Source: Pogostemon cablin
Taxonomy: Eukaryota > Streptophyta > Magnoliopsida > Lamiales > Lamiaceae
DNA length: 64,000 nt
Reading direction: 5' to 3'
Assembly: GCA_023678885.1 (NCBI GenBank)
Contig: CM043001.1
Location: 8,530,092-8,594,091 of the forward strand
Position 1 is the first letter of the stretch. Every line of letters begins with the position of its first letter. Of this stretch, positions 1-11,432 are shown piece after piece. The notes below the pieces were generated by a model that ran no database searches, was not told the origin of the DNA, and saw only the letters and a list, made by a program, of their open reading frames with translations. The position numbers and the translations under genes were made by a program.

Positions 1-2
1 AG

Positions 3-1384
3 GCACAAGGAGGCGAATATAATGGCTTCAAGGTAGATGATGAAGGAGTGTTGACATTAAACGGAAGAATATGTGTTCCAATGGTTGAAGAATTGAGAGA
101 GAAGATTTTAGGAGAGGCACATGGAGCTCCATACACCACTCATCCGGGAGGAACAAAGATGTATCAAGATTTGAAAGAAAGATTTTGGTGGAGGAGTATG
201 AAGCGAGATATTGGATACTTTGTTGAAAGATGTTTAACTTGCCAACAAGTTAAGATTGAACATCAGCGACCAGTCATTAAGCTTAAACCACTTGAGATTC
301 CCGAGTGGAAATGGGAGCAAATTGCCATGGATTTCGTTGTGGGTTTGCCAAGGTCTTCAAAGGAAAATCATGCCATTTGGGTCATTGTTGATCGACTGAC
401 CAAGTCGGCTCATTTCTTACCAGTGAAAATGATGTTCAAAATGGAACAGTTTGCTCAATTGTATATTCAAGAGATAGTGAAGCTTCGTGGCGTACCAATT
501 TCAATAGTGTCCGATAGAGATACGCGCTTTACTTCAAGATTTTGGGAAAGTCTGCATAAGGCCATGGGAACAAGATTAAATTTCAGCACTGCCTATCACC
601 CGCAAACCGATGGGCAATCCGAAAGAACAATCCAAATTTTCGAAGATATGTTAAGAGCATGCACACTCAACTTTGATGAGCCATGGGAAAAGTTTCTACC
701 TCTAGTCGATTTTGCCTACAACAATAGTTATCAAGCAACCATCAAGATGGCCCCTTATGAAGCGCTCTATGGAAGGAAGTGTAGATCACCATTATATTGG
801 GACGATGTTGGTGAGAGGGTTGTCCTAGGCCCCAGAATGATAGAAGAAGCAGTGGACAAGATTAGAGTCATTCGAGAAAGAATCAAGTCCGCCCAAAATA
901 GACAAAAGTCTTACGCTGATCAAAGAAGAAGAGACTTGTATTTTGAAGTCGGAGACCATGTTTTTCTAAAGGTGGCTCCCACGAAGGGTGTCATACGATT
1001 CGGAAGAAGAGGGAAACTAAGGCCCCGTTTTGTTGGACCATTTAAAATTCTCAAACGAGTTGGGGATCTAGCCTACCGTTTGGCTTACCACCCGAGTTAT
1101 CCTCAATTCATAATATTTTCCACATTTCGATGTTGAGAAAATATGTTCATGATCCTAGCCATGTGGTAAATTTCTCGACATTGGAGATTGGCAAAGACTT
1201 AACATATGAAGAGGAATCTATAAAAGTCTTGGAGCAAAAGATCCAAAAGATTCGAAACCATGACGTACCGTTCATTAAAGTGCAATGGAGTCGACACACA
1301 GAAGATGAGGCCACATGGGAAAGAGAAGATGAGATACAAGCAAGATACCCCTCTTTCATTATGGGTAAGACATTTATATTATGA
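3..1384 (+). pseudogene. Ty3/gypsy chromovirus pol, 3' part: integrase plus chromodomain (partial)
   Basis: The frame is open to the window edge, so the element begins outside. Visible in order are an integrase zinc-binding region (THPGG at about 150, then CLTCQQVK near 235), the catalytic core (MDFVVGLPRS with the first Asp, VSDRDTRF with the second, and AYHPQTDGQSER ending in the catalytic Glu) and a basic C-terminal region. A chromodomain follows (VLEQKIQKI, then KVQWSRHTEDEATWERED), which in this family steers integration toward marked chromatin. One nucleotide appears lost near 1105: the frame ends in FSTFRC, while HNIFHISMLRKYV continues in the next frame. Integrase followed by a chromodomain points to the Tekay/Del clade. 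It is non-functional as read; family assignment is firm, clade less so. Confidence 0.93.
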
Positions 1385-1411
1385 TAGAATTTCGAGGACG
1401 AAATTTTTATT

Positions 1412-1423
1412 AGAAGGGTAGGA
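1412..1423 (+). other. Polypurine tract of the Tekay-like element
   Basis: The purine run AGAAGGGTAGGA lies directly before the TG of the LTR at 1424. In LTR retrotransposons this primes plus-strand DNA synthesis. Its position between the chromodomain stop and the LTR is as expected. Confidence 0.8.
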
Positions 1424-3131
1424 TGTAACATCCCATAAAATATTGTACATGAATCCAATTATGGCCCAACTCTTGGAGGCCCAATACAAGCATGAAAGCA
1501 TTACCCAGCCCACTCAATTGCTAAAAACCGCGTTAACGTAGATGAGAGAAATCAGAATTTTATACTCTTCCCATAATTAAATAAATCTTTTCCTGCCCAA
1601 GAAAATATCATCATATCTCGTTAATTTTTCAAAGAGATATTCCCCTGCTATCACTTCCAAATTTATTCTCTTGCTAAGGAAAGTTTGACTGCCTTACGCG
1701 TTAATTATTTTTTTGAGATTTAACCAGCCATTCAAGCATAAAAGTTGATCATTCCTTCGTTCCTACACATCCAACTGTTATTTTTCACACGGCTGGTCTT
1801 GTACGAAGAGAGAAGAATTTCGATGGGACTGATCACGACATTCAACTCTCGAATCCAAGGCTTTTACATGATCGATAGGTGTGATTTATTATGTGTTGTT
1901 TATGTATTTAAAACCCTACATGATGTGATTATACATGAACATGCTATGTTATCCATGAATTATTAAGTACAAGTCAAGGGTATTCAATCGCGATGCTTGC
2001 TAACATGGGTATTGAACCGAAAGGTGCTTACCAACATGATTTGAAATTTCAAGTTACAAGTGTAAGAATTTCAGTTTCACTCGTAGCAGTGTTTGAATGA
2101 TAAATAGTGCGTAATTTATTTCACTAAGCTTGTGGTTGCTCACCCCTTCAATTACCCCCTTTTCAGGTTAGCGTGGCGATAGCGTACGAATGGGGCCGCA
2201 TTGGCAGAGAGACTAAATAAATGATATTAAAAAAAGAGTAGTAGTCCATAGGCTGTGTATATGCACATTTTAAATTTGATATTTTCATTGAAATTTAAGT
2301 ATGTGACGTATGTGTTTAAGCCTCTATTTTAGACAGAGCATTCTTGAAATTATTTCGCTGGTACTAATTAGATGAATTAATAATTGGTGTCGTGTATCAG
2401 TGAGTTGTTGGGAGTAATTCGCATAATTTTATTAATGAGCTTGGCGTGTTTATTTAGTTTATTGCGTGTTATTGATTATTCTTAACAGGAGTGGTGAAAC
2501 CTTAATCCCACCGTTGATTTTGGAATATCAGATAATATGCATGCAAAGGTATAAGTCTGCCATATTTAATTGGAATAAGAAATTGTCATGGAGCCAAGTG
2601 TGTGCTTATGTGTAAAATGAAATTTAATAATAATTTTTGTGTGATTAGTGACTGACAGGTACTTATTTGTGCAAATGTACATGCATGCATTAATTGATTT
2701 TATTGAGGTGTAATATGTTACTACATGTCTAAATTTTAAGTTATAGATTGACAAGTCCTGCAAGTTTGTGTGTCAATTTGTGGAAAATAAACTTGTAGTT
2801 CTTTTCTAAAAAGGTTTTTGCTAAATACTCTCTTAACAAAATTTAAGTTGCAAAAACTTAAAAGACTTAATCCTTAATTAATTTCTTTTACTTTACATTA
2901 TTTGATCAAAGTATGTTGAAACTTATAGGACCAAAATCTTATTTATCTTTTATTTACATTGCATTAATCATATAAAGGTTGATTGAAACTTATGGGACAT
3001 GTTCCTTATTTTATTTTCTTTAGTTTTGTATTGTTTGCCAATTTAAATGTTTGGTCATGCCCTTTTTTTTAAAAGGCTTTTATTTGAGGATTTTAGGTAT
3101 AAATAAGTATTTTTAAAATTGGGGTGTGACA
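1424..3131 (+). repeat. 3' LTR of the Tekay-like Ty3 element
   Basis: The LTR begins TGTAACATCCC and ends GGGGTGTGACA, giving the TG...CA ends and imperfect terminal inverted repeats typical of Tekay/Del LTRs. It is 1708 bp and starts right after the polypurine tract. The 5' LTR lies outside the window, so the target duplication cannot be checked (the following bases are GAAAT). No coding sequence was recognised in it. Confidence 0.88.
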
Positions 3132-4660
3132 GAAATATTGCTTCCAATGTTTCTCATACTAAGTATGTTACTACCCAACACGTATATGGTAAATAACCCC
3201 AAAGAAAGTACCTTTTAACACATTTGTTGTTATGATTTTTGTTGGTTCTTCGTGCTCAAGATCTTAATATAGGTTGAGGTGTTTATTCAAAGAATGCACT
3301 AATTTTCCTTATATTCTAAACTTCAGAGTTGGATTTTGATTGTTGTTTTTTGAATTCTAGAGGTCTTGAAATGCTCTTCTTACTGCTTAGAATGATTGTT
3401 GACTGTCGTAAAAATAAAATCCCCAGAATTAATAAAAAGAGTAATCATTGGCATCTTGTGCCTCCGTTGAACTCAACATGTCTTTTCCTTTTCTGATTCT
3501 ATCTTCTTTTACATAAGTTAGAAATTAATTGTCTTTTCTTTTCTGTAATCGTTATACTTTTCTTGTAGAATTTCTTAGAAATTATTGGGGTTTGTTGTGT
3601 TATTAATTGATCGCTTGTGGTGGTTGATGATTTGATATATTAATTGAAGTTAAGTTTTGTAATGGATACAATACTCTATTTTTCTGTATTGTTAATATGT
3701 CAATTTTGAGTTGTGCTATAGAATTGTTAGAGGGAAGAAGCAAATTGGAATGTCATACCCCCACCTAATGTCAATCCATTTTTAATGGTAGATCAAATTC
3801 ATGAAGTTGAGTTAATTGTTATTTTTCTTTTGAATGGGTACACTTATTTAGACCCTGCTTAGTCCTCAGAACTTCTACATATTTGTTTAGATGCACTAGA
3901 AAACAAACGAGAAAACAATAGCTATATCTTTTATGCTTGATTAGATGCACTAGAAAACAATTGCTTCTTTAGTGATGATTGATGAGTTTCTAGTTACTTG
4001 AAGGCACATTAATCTATTTTATGAAAGATGCCTTAATTTGCTTCGAATTGTAAATATTATATATGGCTAATAGGCTTTGTTTTGTTGAGATAATTTGTAA
4101 AAGGGCTGTTCTAAATTAATACAGCCACTTACAAAATTATTCATCTTCACCTCCAGCTTTACCTTCATACAAGACACGATCGATGGATTTCATGATAAAA
4201 TATCGTTTGATTATAAATTGATAAATTCTAAGCATAGACTTAAGCCATGTTTGAAATAGTTTAATTGGATTTTCGTTACTATTTTGTACATTTGATTCAC
4301 ATTGTGTTGTGTATGACACATTATTTTTATCATCCACATGTCCCTTTCAAGTGATTTATTCATGGTCACCTTTACACCAGTCACATATAGCTTTACCTTT
4401 TTCTTTTTTTTGGTGATACGTATATATGCCTTTCTCATTTCAGATCGATTGAAACATTGACCACAAAAGTACAGATTCAACTTATGCCTTAAAGGAATAA
4501 AAACTTTAATGCATACTATTGTTCACATGTATTTACCACTGTAATTGTATGGTCATATTTTATGGCAGTGGCCTTTTGATATTATATAAATACACAGTAT
4601 TGCGATTATAAGTATAGTGCTAAAAAATCACACTAATACGGGCTTTCGTGAGGCGCCCCA
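3132..4660. other. AT-rich non-coding stretch
   Basis: No convincing gene, RNA gene or element boundary is visible. Short open frames on either strand lack recognisable domains and have biased AT-rich composition. Confidence 0.6.
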
Positions 4661-4663
4661 CTG

Positions 4664-4781
4664 TTAAACGAAATGAGTAGCTCGAGAGTTCAGCTCGACT
4701 TGACTCGAGCTTACTCGAGCTCGAACTCGTCTTATACTTGTTTCATGAACGAGTCGAGCTAAGCTCGGCTCGATAAGACTC

Positions 4782-4823
<42 letters not shown>

Positions 4824-5103
4824 AATAATAATAATAATAATAATTAATATTAATAATAATTATATTACATTAATTATTATTAAAAATAATAATAAATTAA
4901 TTAAATAAGGGCTCGAGAAGGTTCGGTAAGGCTCGATACGCTCAAAAAAACTCAGCTGGTTTGTTTAATGAGCCGAGCCGAGCCGAGCTCAAACTCACCT
5001 CACCTCGAGAATCACTCGTTCGAGCTTGAGCTCATCTATAAGCTCGATTTCTAATTTAGCCAAACTCGAGTATGCGATACTCAGGCTTGCTCGCCTTGTT
5101 TAA
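4664..5103. mobile_element. AGCTCG-rich non-autonomous element
   Basis: Many copies of AGCTCG/CGAGCT and GAGCCGAGC flank a central AT-rich part with a microsatellite. The ends can be read as an imperfect inverted repeat (TTAAACGAAATGAG at the left; reverse complement of the right end TTAAACAAGGCGAG). The motif content resembles the hAT-type element at 42571-44728, suggesting a related family. No target duplication was found, so the ends are approximate. Confidence 0.5.
4781..4843 (+). repeat. (CAA)n then (ATA)n microsatellite
   Basis: A pure CAA run of about 40 bp passes directly into an AAT run of about 23 bp, inside the AGCTCG-rich element. Confidence 0.95.
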
Positions 5104-5134
5104 TAGGCATAGGTGATCTCTACTAGTTTTTATA

Positions 5135-5335
5135 CTCCCTCGTCCGCTTCTAAGTTGTCCATTTTACTATTTTTGGCTTCCGGTTCAAAGGTTTATATTT
5201 CCTCTATTTAGTAAAAAAGTATACAATGTGGCTCATCACTTACCTCTAATACAATTACCCATTTTACATATGATAATAATACTCCTTAATCCACGTGTAA
5301 AAAGCAAAGGACACCTTAGAACCGGACGAAAGAAG
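5135..5335. mobile_element. Stowaway-like MITE
   Basis: Begins CTCCCTCGTCCGCTTCTAAG after TA and ends with CTTAGAACCGGACG...AAGAAG before TA. The termini are inverted repeats of about 25 bp and both sides carry TA, as expected for Tc1/mariner-related Stowaway elements. It is about 200 bp with no coding capacity. Confidence 0.8.
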
Positions 5336-5347
5336 TATAAAATACTA

Positions 5348-5601
5348 CTCCATCCATCTCATAAACAAATTCACACTTTCTATTTTTGTCCGTCCCATAA
5401 ACAAGTTCACACCCCCAAATAAGGAAATACACATAAATCAATAACCTTACAACACACTTTAATTTCTAAATTGCCACATCTTTACAACTCACATAACTTA
5501 CTTTATATTTTATTTATTATTTAAAAATACCAAACTACCCCTAAAAATAATTTTTTTTATAAATTTCTATCTACCTGAATTTTTCTTTGTGACATAGGGA
5601 G
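5348..5601. mobile_element. Stowaway-like MITE, second copy
   Basis: Starts CTCCATCCATCTCATAAAC after TA and ends GTGACATAGGGAG before TA. Its right end is included in a local direct duplication, see 5547-5719. Confidence 0.65.
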
Positions 5602-5719
5602 TACAAAATTTGCTTACTTATGTGATCTGCACACATAATTTTTTTCATAAACTTCTATCTACCTGAATTTTTCTTTGTGACAAGGGAGTACAAAATTTGC
5701 TTACTTATGTGATCTGCAC
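5547..5719. repeat. Direct duplication of about 86 bp
   Basis: The stretch from about 5547 to 5632 (containing CTATCTACCTGAATTTTTC and ACTTATGTGATCTGCAC) recurs almost unchanged at 5636-5719. The duplication carries the right end of the MITE plus its flank, so it arose after that insertion. Confidence 0.85.
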
Positions 5720-5812
5720 GTTTGTGCAGTCCGTGGTCAACCCTCTCTCTTCAGGTCAGTTTCAACGTGAGCTGAAAAAACTTCCCTTTGATGATTTTGT
5801 TTATTCAGTTAT

Positions 5813-6969
5813 ATGCAACTGTTCTTGAATCACTCCGCCACCCATCACACTCTTTACTCCATAATTTTGGCGAATCCATACCCCAACGCCGGCAATTCTC
5901 CAACTCTACTCCGCCGCCGGCCGACGATGGCATCTGATCACCACCACAACCTCAAACCCAAGCCCATCTCCCAATCGGAGATTCGCTCCGAGTTCTCCCA
6001 TCACGACTCCACCATCGCCCGCATTAACAATGGCAGCTTCGGCTGCTGCCCCGCCACCATCACCGCCGCCCAGCGCCGCTACCAGCTCCTCTACCTCCGC
6101 CAACCCGACGACTTCTATTTCAACACTCTGAAGCCCTCTATCCTCCAAACACGGCTCCTGATCAAAAGCCTCATCAACGCTGACGAAGTCGATGAAATCC
6201 GTCCTCATCCTCCACTACGCCTACGGCGCCGTGAAGAAATCCGTTGAGGCCTACATTTCCCGCGCCGGTGGCCGTGTAATCGAGGTTAACCTCCCTTTTC
6301 CTGGTAAATCTAATTCTGAGATTATTGCTGAATTTGAAAAGGCCCTTCAATTGGGGAAAGCTAATGGTGGGAAGATTAGATTGGCCATTATTGATCATAT
6401 TACATCTATGCCTAGTGTACTCATACCCGTGAAAGAATTGGTTAGTATGTGTAGAGAAGAGGGGGTTGATAAGGTCTTTGTTGATGGAGCTCACGCCATT
6501 GGGAATGTTGAAATAGACGTGAAGGATATAGGTGCTCATTTCTACACTAGTAATCTGCATAAGTGGTTGTTTTGCCCTCCATCAGCTGCTTTCTTGTACT
6601 GTAAAATGTCCAACGATTTATCAAACTTGCACCACCCTGTTGTGTCCCATGAGTATGGTAATGGGCTTGCAATGGAGAGTGCATGGACTGGAACGAGAGA
6701 TTATAGTGCACAGTTGGTGCTACCGGAGGTGATGGAGTTCGTTAGTCGATTTGAGGGTGGGATAGAGGGGATTATGAGGAGGAATCATGAGAAAGTGGTG
6801 GAGATGGCGGAGATGTTGGTGGAGGCATGGGGGACGGAGTTGGGAGTGCCTCCAGATGTGCACGAGTATGGCTATGGTGGGGATGCCTGTTTCTTTGGGC
6901 ATAAAGAGCAGTTCGGATGCACTGAAATTACGAACGCATTTGAGGGTGTGTTTTAAGATAGAGGTGTAA
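5813..6969 (+). pseudogene. L-cysteine desulfhydrase-like PLP enzyme, broken copy
   Basis: The product resembles plant L-cysteine desulfhydrase/isopenicillin-epimerase-like proteins (class V aminotransferase fold), which release sulfide from cysteine using pyridoxal phosphate. The likely start is the ATG at 5927 (MASDHHHN); an in-frame ATG exists at 5813. Family features are ARINNGSFGCCP, YLRQPDDFYFN, AIIDHITSMPSVL, VFVDGAHAIGNV and SNLHKWLFCPPSAA, whose Lys (codon 6561-6563) should be the PLP-binding residue. Three defects are visible. After NADEVDEI near 6195 about 30 residues of the family are missing and the frame changes. A second frameshift near 6855 moves the tail into another frame (MCTSMAMVGMPVSLG to FKIEV). 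A stop at 6967 removes the C-terminal part. No introns are seen. The family call is strong, function is certainly lost. Confidence 0.88.
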
Positions 6970-7189
6970 GACACGGGTTTACTTGCGCTTCAATGACTGC
7001 CTCCAATTGACAAGGTACTCCTTTTTCTCAGAGGCATCTATCATTGTATGAAACTTTCATTATTGCAAATGCTGGGAAACACCTACTTGATTCTTTTAGA
7101 TTGATAATAGCTGGAATTGATACCTTGCAGTTCCTAATTTGTATCTGTATGCATACTGCTTGACATTGTGATCACATGAGATAGGGGCC

Positions 7190-7992
7190 TGTAGACACTT
7201 GAATTTTATTGTCTATTAAAGGAAAATATTTGGCAAATTAATGCAATAATTATCAATTAATTATTTATTTATTGAAGGATTTAAATAAATAAATTCCTAA
7301 AATAAATGAGTAAATAATTTATAATTGGGTAAGATTCAATTAAATAAGTCTGACTTAAAGCCTAAGAAAGTGAAAGGCCCAAGCCCGCATAATTAGGTCA
7401 AAACTGACCAATCAGGCTGCGAGTTATTTATGGGGCATCCTCATACCTCACCTATATAAGGAGTCCTCCTCCATTCAATCCAGACACACTAAATACTTGA
7501 AGACATAAACGCACTGAAGAAATCAAGAATACGAGCAGTGCTCCCTTGAGATCTTCAAGCATCTTCAAGTCAAGAACGGCAAGCGATTCGGGATTAAGGT
7601 GCGGAGTCCCCCAAATCAAGCGTTCTTCATACACTAAGTTCTTCAGTGTTCTTCGCGCCAAGAACAGCATACGACCAGGGATTAAGGTTCTAAGCCCCCC
7701 AGATCGAGTGTTCTGCGGATCAAGTACGTTTAATCCAAACAAAGGCTCGACGCTTCTGGATTAACGTTATAAGGTCCCAAACCGAGTTCGGACAAGCTTC
7801 AACTGAAGATCCGACTCAACACACACAGTCAACGCAGTCAATTCAAAGTCAAAGTCAAAGTCAAGCCAAATTGGTTCGAGAGAAGAATCAGAGGATAGTA
7901 GAGATTGTTTCCTAAATTTTCAAGTTTAATCCTTCTGGATTATCATTGTAATTCTTTTGTGTTAATTTTATTATAAATACAATATTTGTTGT
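7190..7992 (+). repeat. TR-GAG LTR 1
   Basis: Starts TGTAGACACTTGAATTTT. A TATA box (TATATAAG) lies at 7453-7460. Three imperfect direct repeats of about 35 bp follow in the presumed R/U5 part (each opening GGATTAAGGT or GGATTAACGT, near 7590, 7678 and 7758). Similarity with LTR 3 ends at TTGTTGT (7992): the terminal TACA seen in LTR 3 is missing here. No canonical primer binding site follows; the next bases are GGGACAATCTC. Confidence 0.88.
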
Positions 7993-8045
7993 GGGACAAT
8001 CTCTACCTCTCATCTCTTCTCTCTACAAGCTCGAAGATACAAAGC

Positions 8046-9395
8046 ATGACTCCTCTCAGTATTGCAATAAAAAGACCTTCTACCTTGAAGCATTCAGAGC
8101 TGCAAACTGAAGAGATTCAAAAAATAACTCCACTCAGGATTGCGATACGAAGGTCTGCTGCATCAAAGCCTCCAGAGTTGCAAACTGAAAAGGTTGGAGT
8201 CGTTACAAGAAGTATTCCCGAAGGCTCCGTAGAGGCAAACCATATGGTGGGGATTACTCTCAACAAGCCATTGCACGGAGACAAGAGTGGTGAAAATATT
8301 TCTACTTGCTTAACTCCTCGCTCCACGCCAAGCTTATCATCCACCTCAACTGAAGCTGTAGTGATGACGACAAGTGCTATGACCATTGAGGATCAACTCG
8401 CAAGTATGATGAAAGCCATTGAAGGACTCAACAAGCACATGGAAGCTCAAGATTTAAAAATCTGCGAACTTATGAAGAAAATGGATAATGCGGAGACAAG
8501 CCATGCAAATAAGAAACAAGTTGAGGATGAACATGAGGAGAAAGACTCGACGAAACATCATTCACCTGAAGAAAAGCCAGCTGAGGATAAGATACAAGTT
8601 TCAACTGACGGAACGCTTCCTATCAACCAACTAAAGAATATCGTGATAAATACGATAAAAGATAAGTTTGAAAGGAGCTTCAAATCTTCTTCAACCTATG
8701 TCAAGCCATATACAAAGAGGATTGATAACTTGAGGATGCCAATTGACTACCAACCTCCCAAGTTTCAACAATTTGACGGCAAAGGCAATCCAAGACAACA
8801 TGTGGCGCACTTTGTCGAGACATGCAATGATGCCGGGACCTATGGAGATCACATGGTGAGACAATTTGTCCGATCTTTAAGAGGAAATGCCTTTGATTGG
8901 TACATCGACTTGGAAGCCAACTCCATCGACAGTTGGGGGCAAATGGAAGAAGTGTTCCTCAACCGCTTCTACAGCACACGAAGAACTGTTAACATGATTG
9001 AGCTAACAAATACTCGTCAAAGTGATGAAGAATATGTCATCGACTACATCAACAGATGGAGGAGCCTCAGCCTCAATTGCAAAGAGAAGCTGTCAGTAAC
9101 TTCAGCTATTGAAATGTGCATTCAAGGGATGCCATGGAATCTTCGCTACATACTTCAAGGAATTCAGCCAAAGACTTTTGAAGAGTTGGTTACAAGAGCT
9201 CACGACATGGAGTTGAGCTTGATATCAAATGATATTGAATGGCAATCTATTCAAGACTCCTACGAGTTTGAGGACATGCCTTCTGATGAGCTCGTGGAAG
9301 ACGAACCACAAACAAATACTGCAGTTTCCATAAAGATTCATAGAAATGAAGTGGAAGCAAGAGAAAGCAATGCATCCCAGGATTGGGGGCAATGA
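8046..9395 (+). CDS. Gag protein of TR-GAG unit 1
   Basis: A 449-residue Gag precursor from ATG 8046; the frame is also open upstream but without a better ATG. The N-terminal 50 residues contain a twofold repeat (TPLSIAIKRP...ELQTEE and TPLRIAIRRS...ELQTEK). A Lys/Glu-rich middle precedes a Retrotrans_gag-type capsid domain at roughly residues 235-385, with FDGKGNPRQHVAHFVETC, GNAFDWYIDL, WGQMEEVFLNRFYSTRR and YINRWRSLSLNCKEKL. There is no CCHC zinc knuckle and no downstream pol. The ORF is intact. Gag would form the particle that packages element RNA; enzymes must come in trans. Confidence 0.9.
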   Translation: MTPLSIAIKRPSTLKHSELQTEEIQKITPLRIAIRRSAASKPPELQTEKVGVVTRSIPEGSVEANHMVGITLNKPLHGDKSGENISTCLTPRSTPSLSSTSTEAVVMTTSAMTIEDQLASMMKAIEGLNKHMEAQDLKICELMKKMDNAETSHANKKQVEDEHEEKDSTKHHSPEEKPAEDKIQVSTDGTLPINQLKNIVINTIKDKFERSFKSSSTYVKPYTKRIDNLRMPIDYQPPKFQQFDGKGNPRQHVAHFVETCNDAGTYGDHMVRQFVRSLRGNAFDWYIDLEANSIDSWGQMEEVFLNRFYSTRRTVNMIELTNTRQSDEEYVIDYINRWRSLSLNCKEKLSVTSAIEMCIQGMPWNLRYILQGIQPKTFEELVTRAHDMELSLISNDIEWQSIQDSYEFEDMPSDELVEDEPQTNTAVSIKIHRNEVEARESNASQDWGQ

Positions 9396-9417
9396 ACTGT
9401 TGATAAATCAAAGACAA

Positions 9418-10328
9418 GCTCCTTGACATGAGAGAAAACTGTCCACATAATGCTCCTTGATACGAGCTTAAACTATCTAAAATCTCCCAAATCAAATTTT
9501 CAGCTCCTTGACACGAGCTAAAACTGTCTACATGATGCTCCTTGATATGAGCTAAAACTGTCCACATGTTGCTCCTTGATACGAGCCTAAATTATCTAAC
9601 ACAAATCAAATGCCAAGCTCCTTGACACGAGCTAAAACTGTCTGCATTATGCTCCTTGATATGAGCTTAAACTGTCTAACTCAAATTAAATCTCCTTGAG
9701 AAGAGACAAAACTCTCTACATATTATGCTCCTTGACATGAGCTAAAACTGTCTGCATTACGCTCCTTGATACGAGCTTAAACTATCTAAAATCCTCAAGT
9801 CATGCTCCTTGATATGAGCTTAAACTTTCTAAAATCCTCAAGTCAAAGCTCCTTGGCACGAGCGAAAACTATCTACATTACGCTCCTTGATACGAGCTTA
9901 AACTATCTGAAATCTCTCAAGTCCATACAGCGCTCCTTGATATGAGCTAAAACTATCTACATGTTATGCTCCTTGACATGAGCTTAAACTGTCTAACTCA
10001 AATTAAATCTCCTTGAGAAGAGACAAAACTCTCTACATGTTCGATACTCCTTGATATGAATATAAACTATCTGCACATCAAATAAAATCTCCTTGGGAAG
10101 AGAATAAACTCTACACATAAAGCTCCCCAGTATGAGCGAAAACTGTTCATACAATACTCCTCGATACGAGTGAAAAATGTCCACACAAGGCTCTTTGATA
10201 CGAGTATAAACTGTCTACAAGTTCAAATTCAAGACTCATTGACACGAGTATAAATTGTCAGCAAATTCAAGTTCAATGCTCTATGACACATGAGCCTAAA
10301 CTGTATGTTACTCCTGGCCTGCATGAGT
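9418..10328 (+). repeat. Field of 24 hairpin-type tandem repeats, TR-GAG unit 1
   Basis: The unit is a 16-nt core such as GCTCCTTGATACGAGC followed by an A-rich tail (TAAAACTGTCTACAT and variants), repeated about every 30-50 bp. Each core can fold as a 4-bp stem with an 8-nt loop. The stem changes in matched pairs between units: mostly GCTC/GAGC, but TCTC/GAGA at three units and ACTC/GAGT at several. It fills most of the space between the gag stop and the 3' LTR. The role is unknown; RNA packaging or dimerisation is one inference. Confidence 0.85.
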
Positions 10329-10560
10329 ATAAAATGTGTACGGCACCCCCCCAATTCAAATCAAATCGTGTCTCTTGAACTACGTTTTGACTTGATCCTC
10401 TTCAAAGAGGTACGTAGGCAACTTAGCACTCTGCTAAGTTCAGTCATAATTCAGGCTATTCATATCAAATTGGAGAGGCAAGCAATAAAATTCAATCACG
10501 TTGATCAAGAAATTGATTGTCGCAATTTGTTCACCTCAACACAAAGGCGTCCGTGAACAA

Positions 10561-10576
10561 AATGCGAGGGGGCATT
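10561..10576 (+). other. Polypurine tract before TR-GAG LTR 2
   Basis: AATGCGAGGGGGCATT directly precedes TGTAGGCAC of LTR 2. An identical tract lies at 13948-13963 before LTR 3. Confidence 0.7.
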
Positions 10577-11379
10577 TGTAGGCACTTGAATTTTATTGCC
10601 TATTAAAGGAAAATATGTGGCAAATTAATGCAATAATTATCAATTAATTATTTATTTATTAAAGAATTTAAATAAATAAATTCCTAAAATAAATGAGTAA
10701 ATAATTTATAATTGGGTAAGATCCAATTAAATAAGTCTGACTTAAAGCCTAAGAAAGTGAAAGGCCCAAGCCCGCATAATTAGGTCAAAACTGACCAATC
10801 AGGCTGCGAGTTATTTATGGGACATCCTCATACCTCACCTATATAAGGAGTCCTCCTCCATTCATTCCAGACACACTAAATACTTGAAGACATAAACGCA
10901 CTGAAGAAATCAAGAATACGAGCAGTGCTCCCTTGAGATCTTCAAGCATCTTCAAGTCAAGAACGGCAAGCGATTCGGGATTAAGGTGCGGAGTCCCCCA
11001 AATCAAGCGTTCTTCATACACTAAGTTCTTCAGTGTTCTTCGCGCCAAGAACAGCATACGACCCGGGATTAAGGTGCTAAGCCCCCCAGATCGAGTGTTC
11101 TGCGGATCAAGTACGTTTAATCCAAACAAAGGCTCGACGCTTCTGGATTAACGTTATAAGGTCCCAAACTGAGTTCGGACAAGCTTCAACTGAAGATCCG
11201 ACTCAACACACACAGTCAACGCAGTCAAGTCAAAGTCAAAGTCAAAGTCAAGCCAAATTGGTTCGAGAGAAGAATCAGAGGATAGTAGAGATTGTTTCCT
11301 AAATTTTCAAGTTTAATCCTTCTGGATTATCATTGTAATTCTTTTGTGTTAATTTTATTATAAATACAATATTTGTTGT
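10577..11379 (+). repeat. TR-GAG LTR 2 (middle)
   Basis: 803 bp, same span as LTR 1 and also lacking the terminal TACA. It shares several variants with LTR 3 but not with LTR 1 (TGTAGGCAC, TATGTGG, GATCCAATT). It is preceded by a polypurine tract and followed by a gag body, with no target duplication. TATA box at about 10840-10847. Confidence 0.88.
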
Positions 11380-11432
11380 GGGACAATCTCTACCTCTCAT
11401 CTCTTCTCTCTACAAGCTCGAAGATACAAAGC

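Noticed and set aside
9247..9567. Antisense open frame over the gag end and repeat field
   Set aside because: It is produced by the tandem repeat read backwards and has no domain; it recurs identically shifted in unit 2.
9418..10328. CRISPR-like regularly spaced repeats
   Set aside because: The intervals are not unique spacers: they share TAAACTGTCTA-type sequence, unit length varies, and the array lies within an LTR retrotransposon of a plant.
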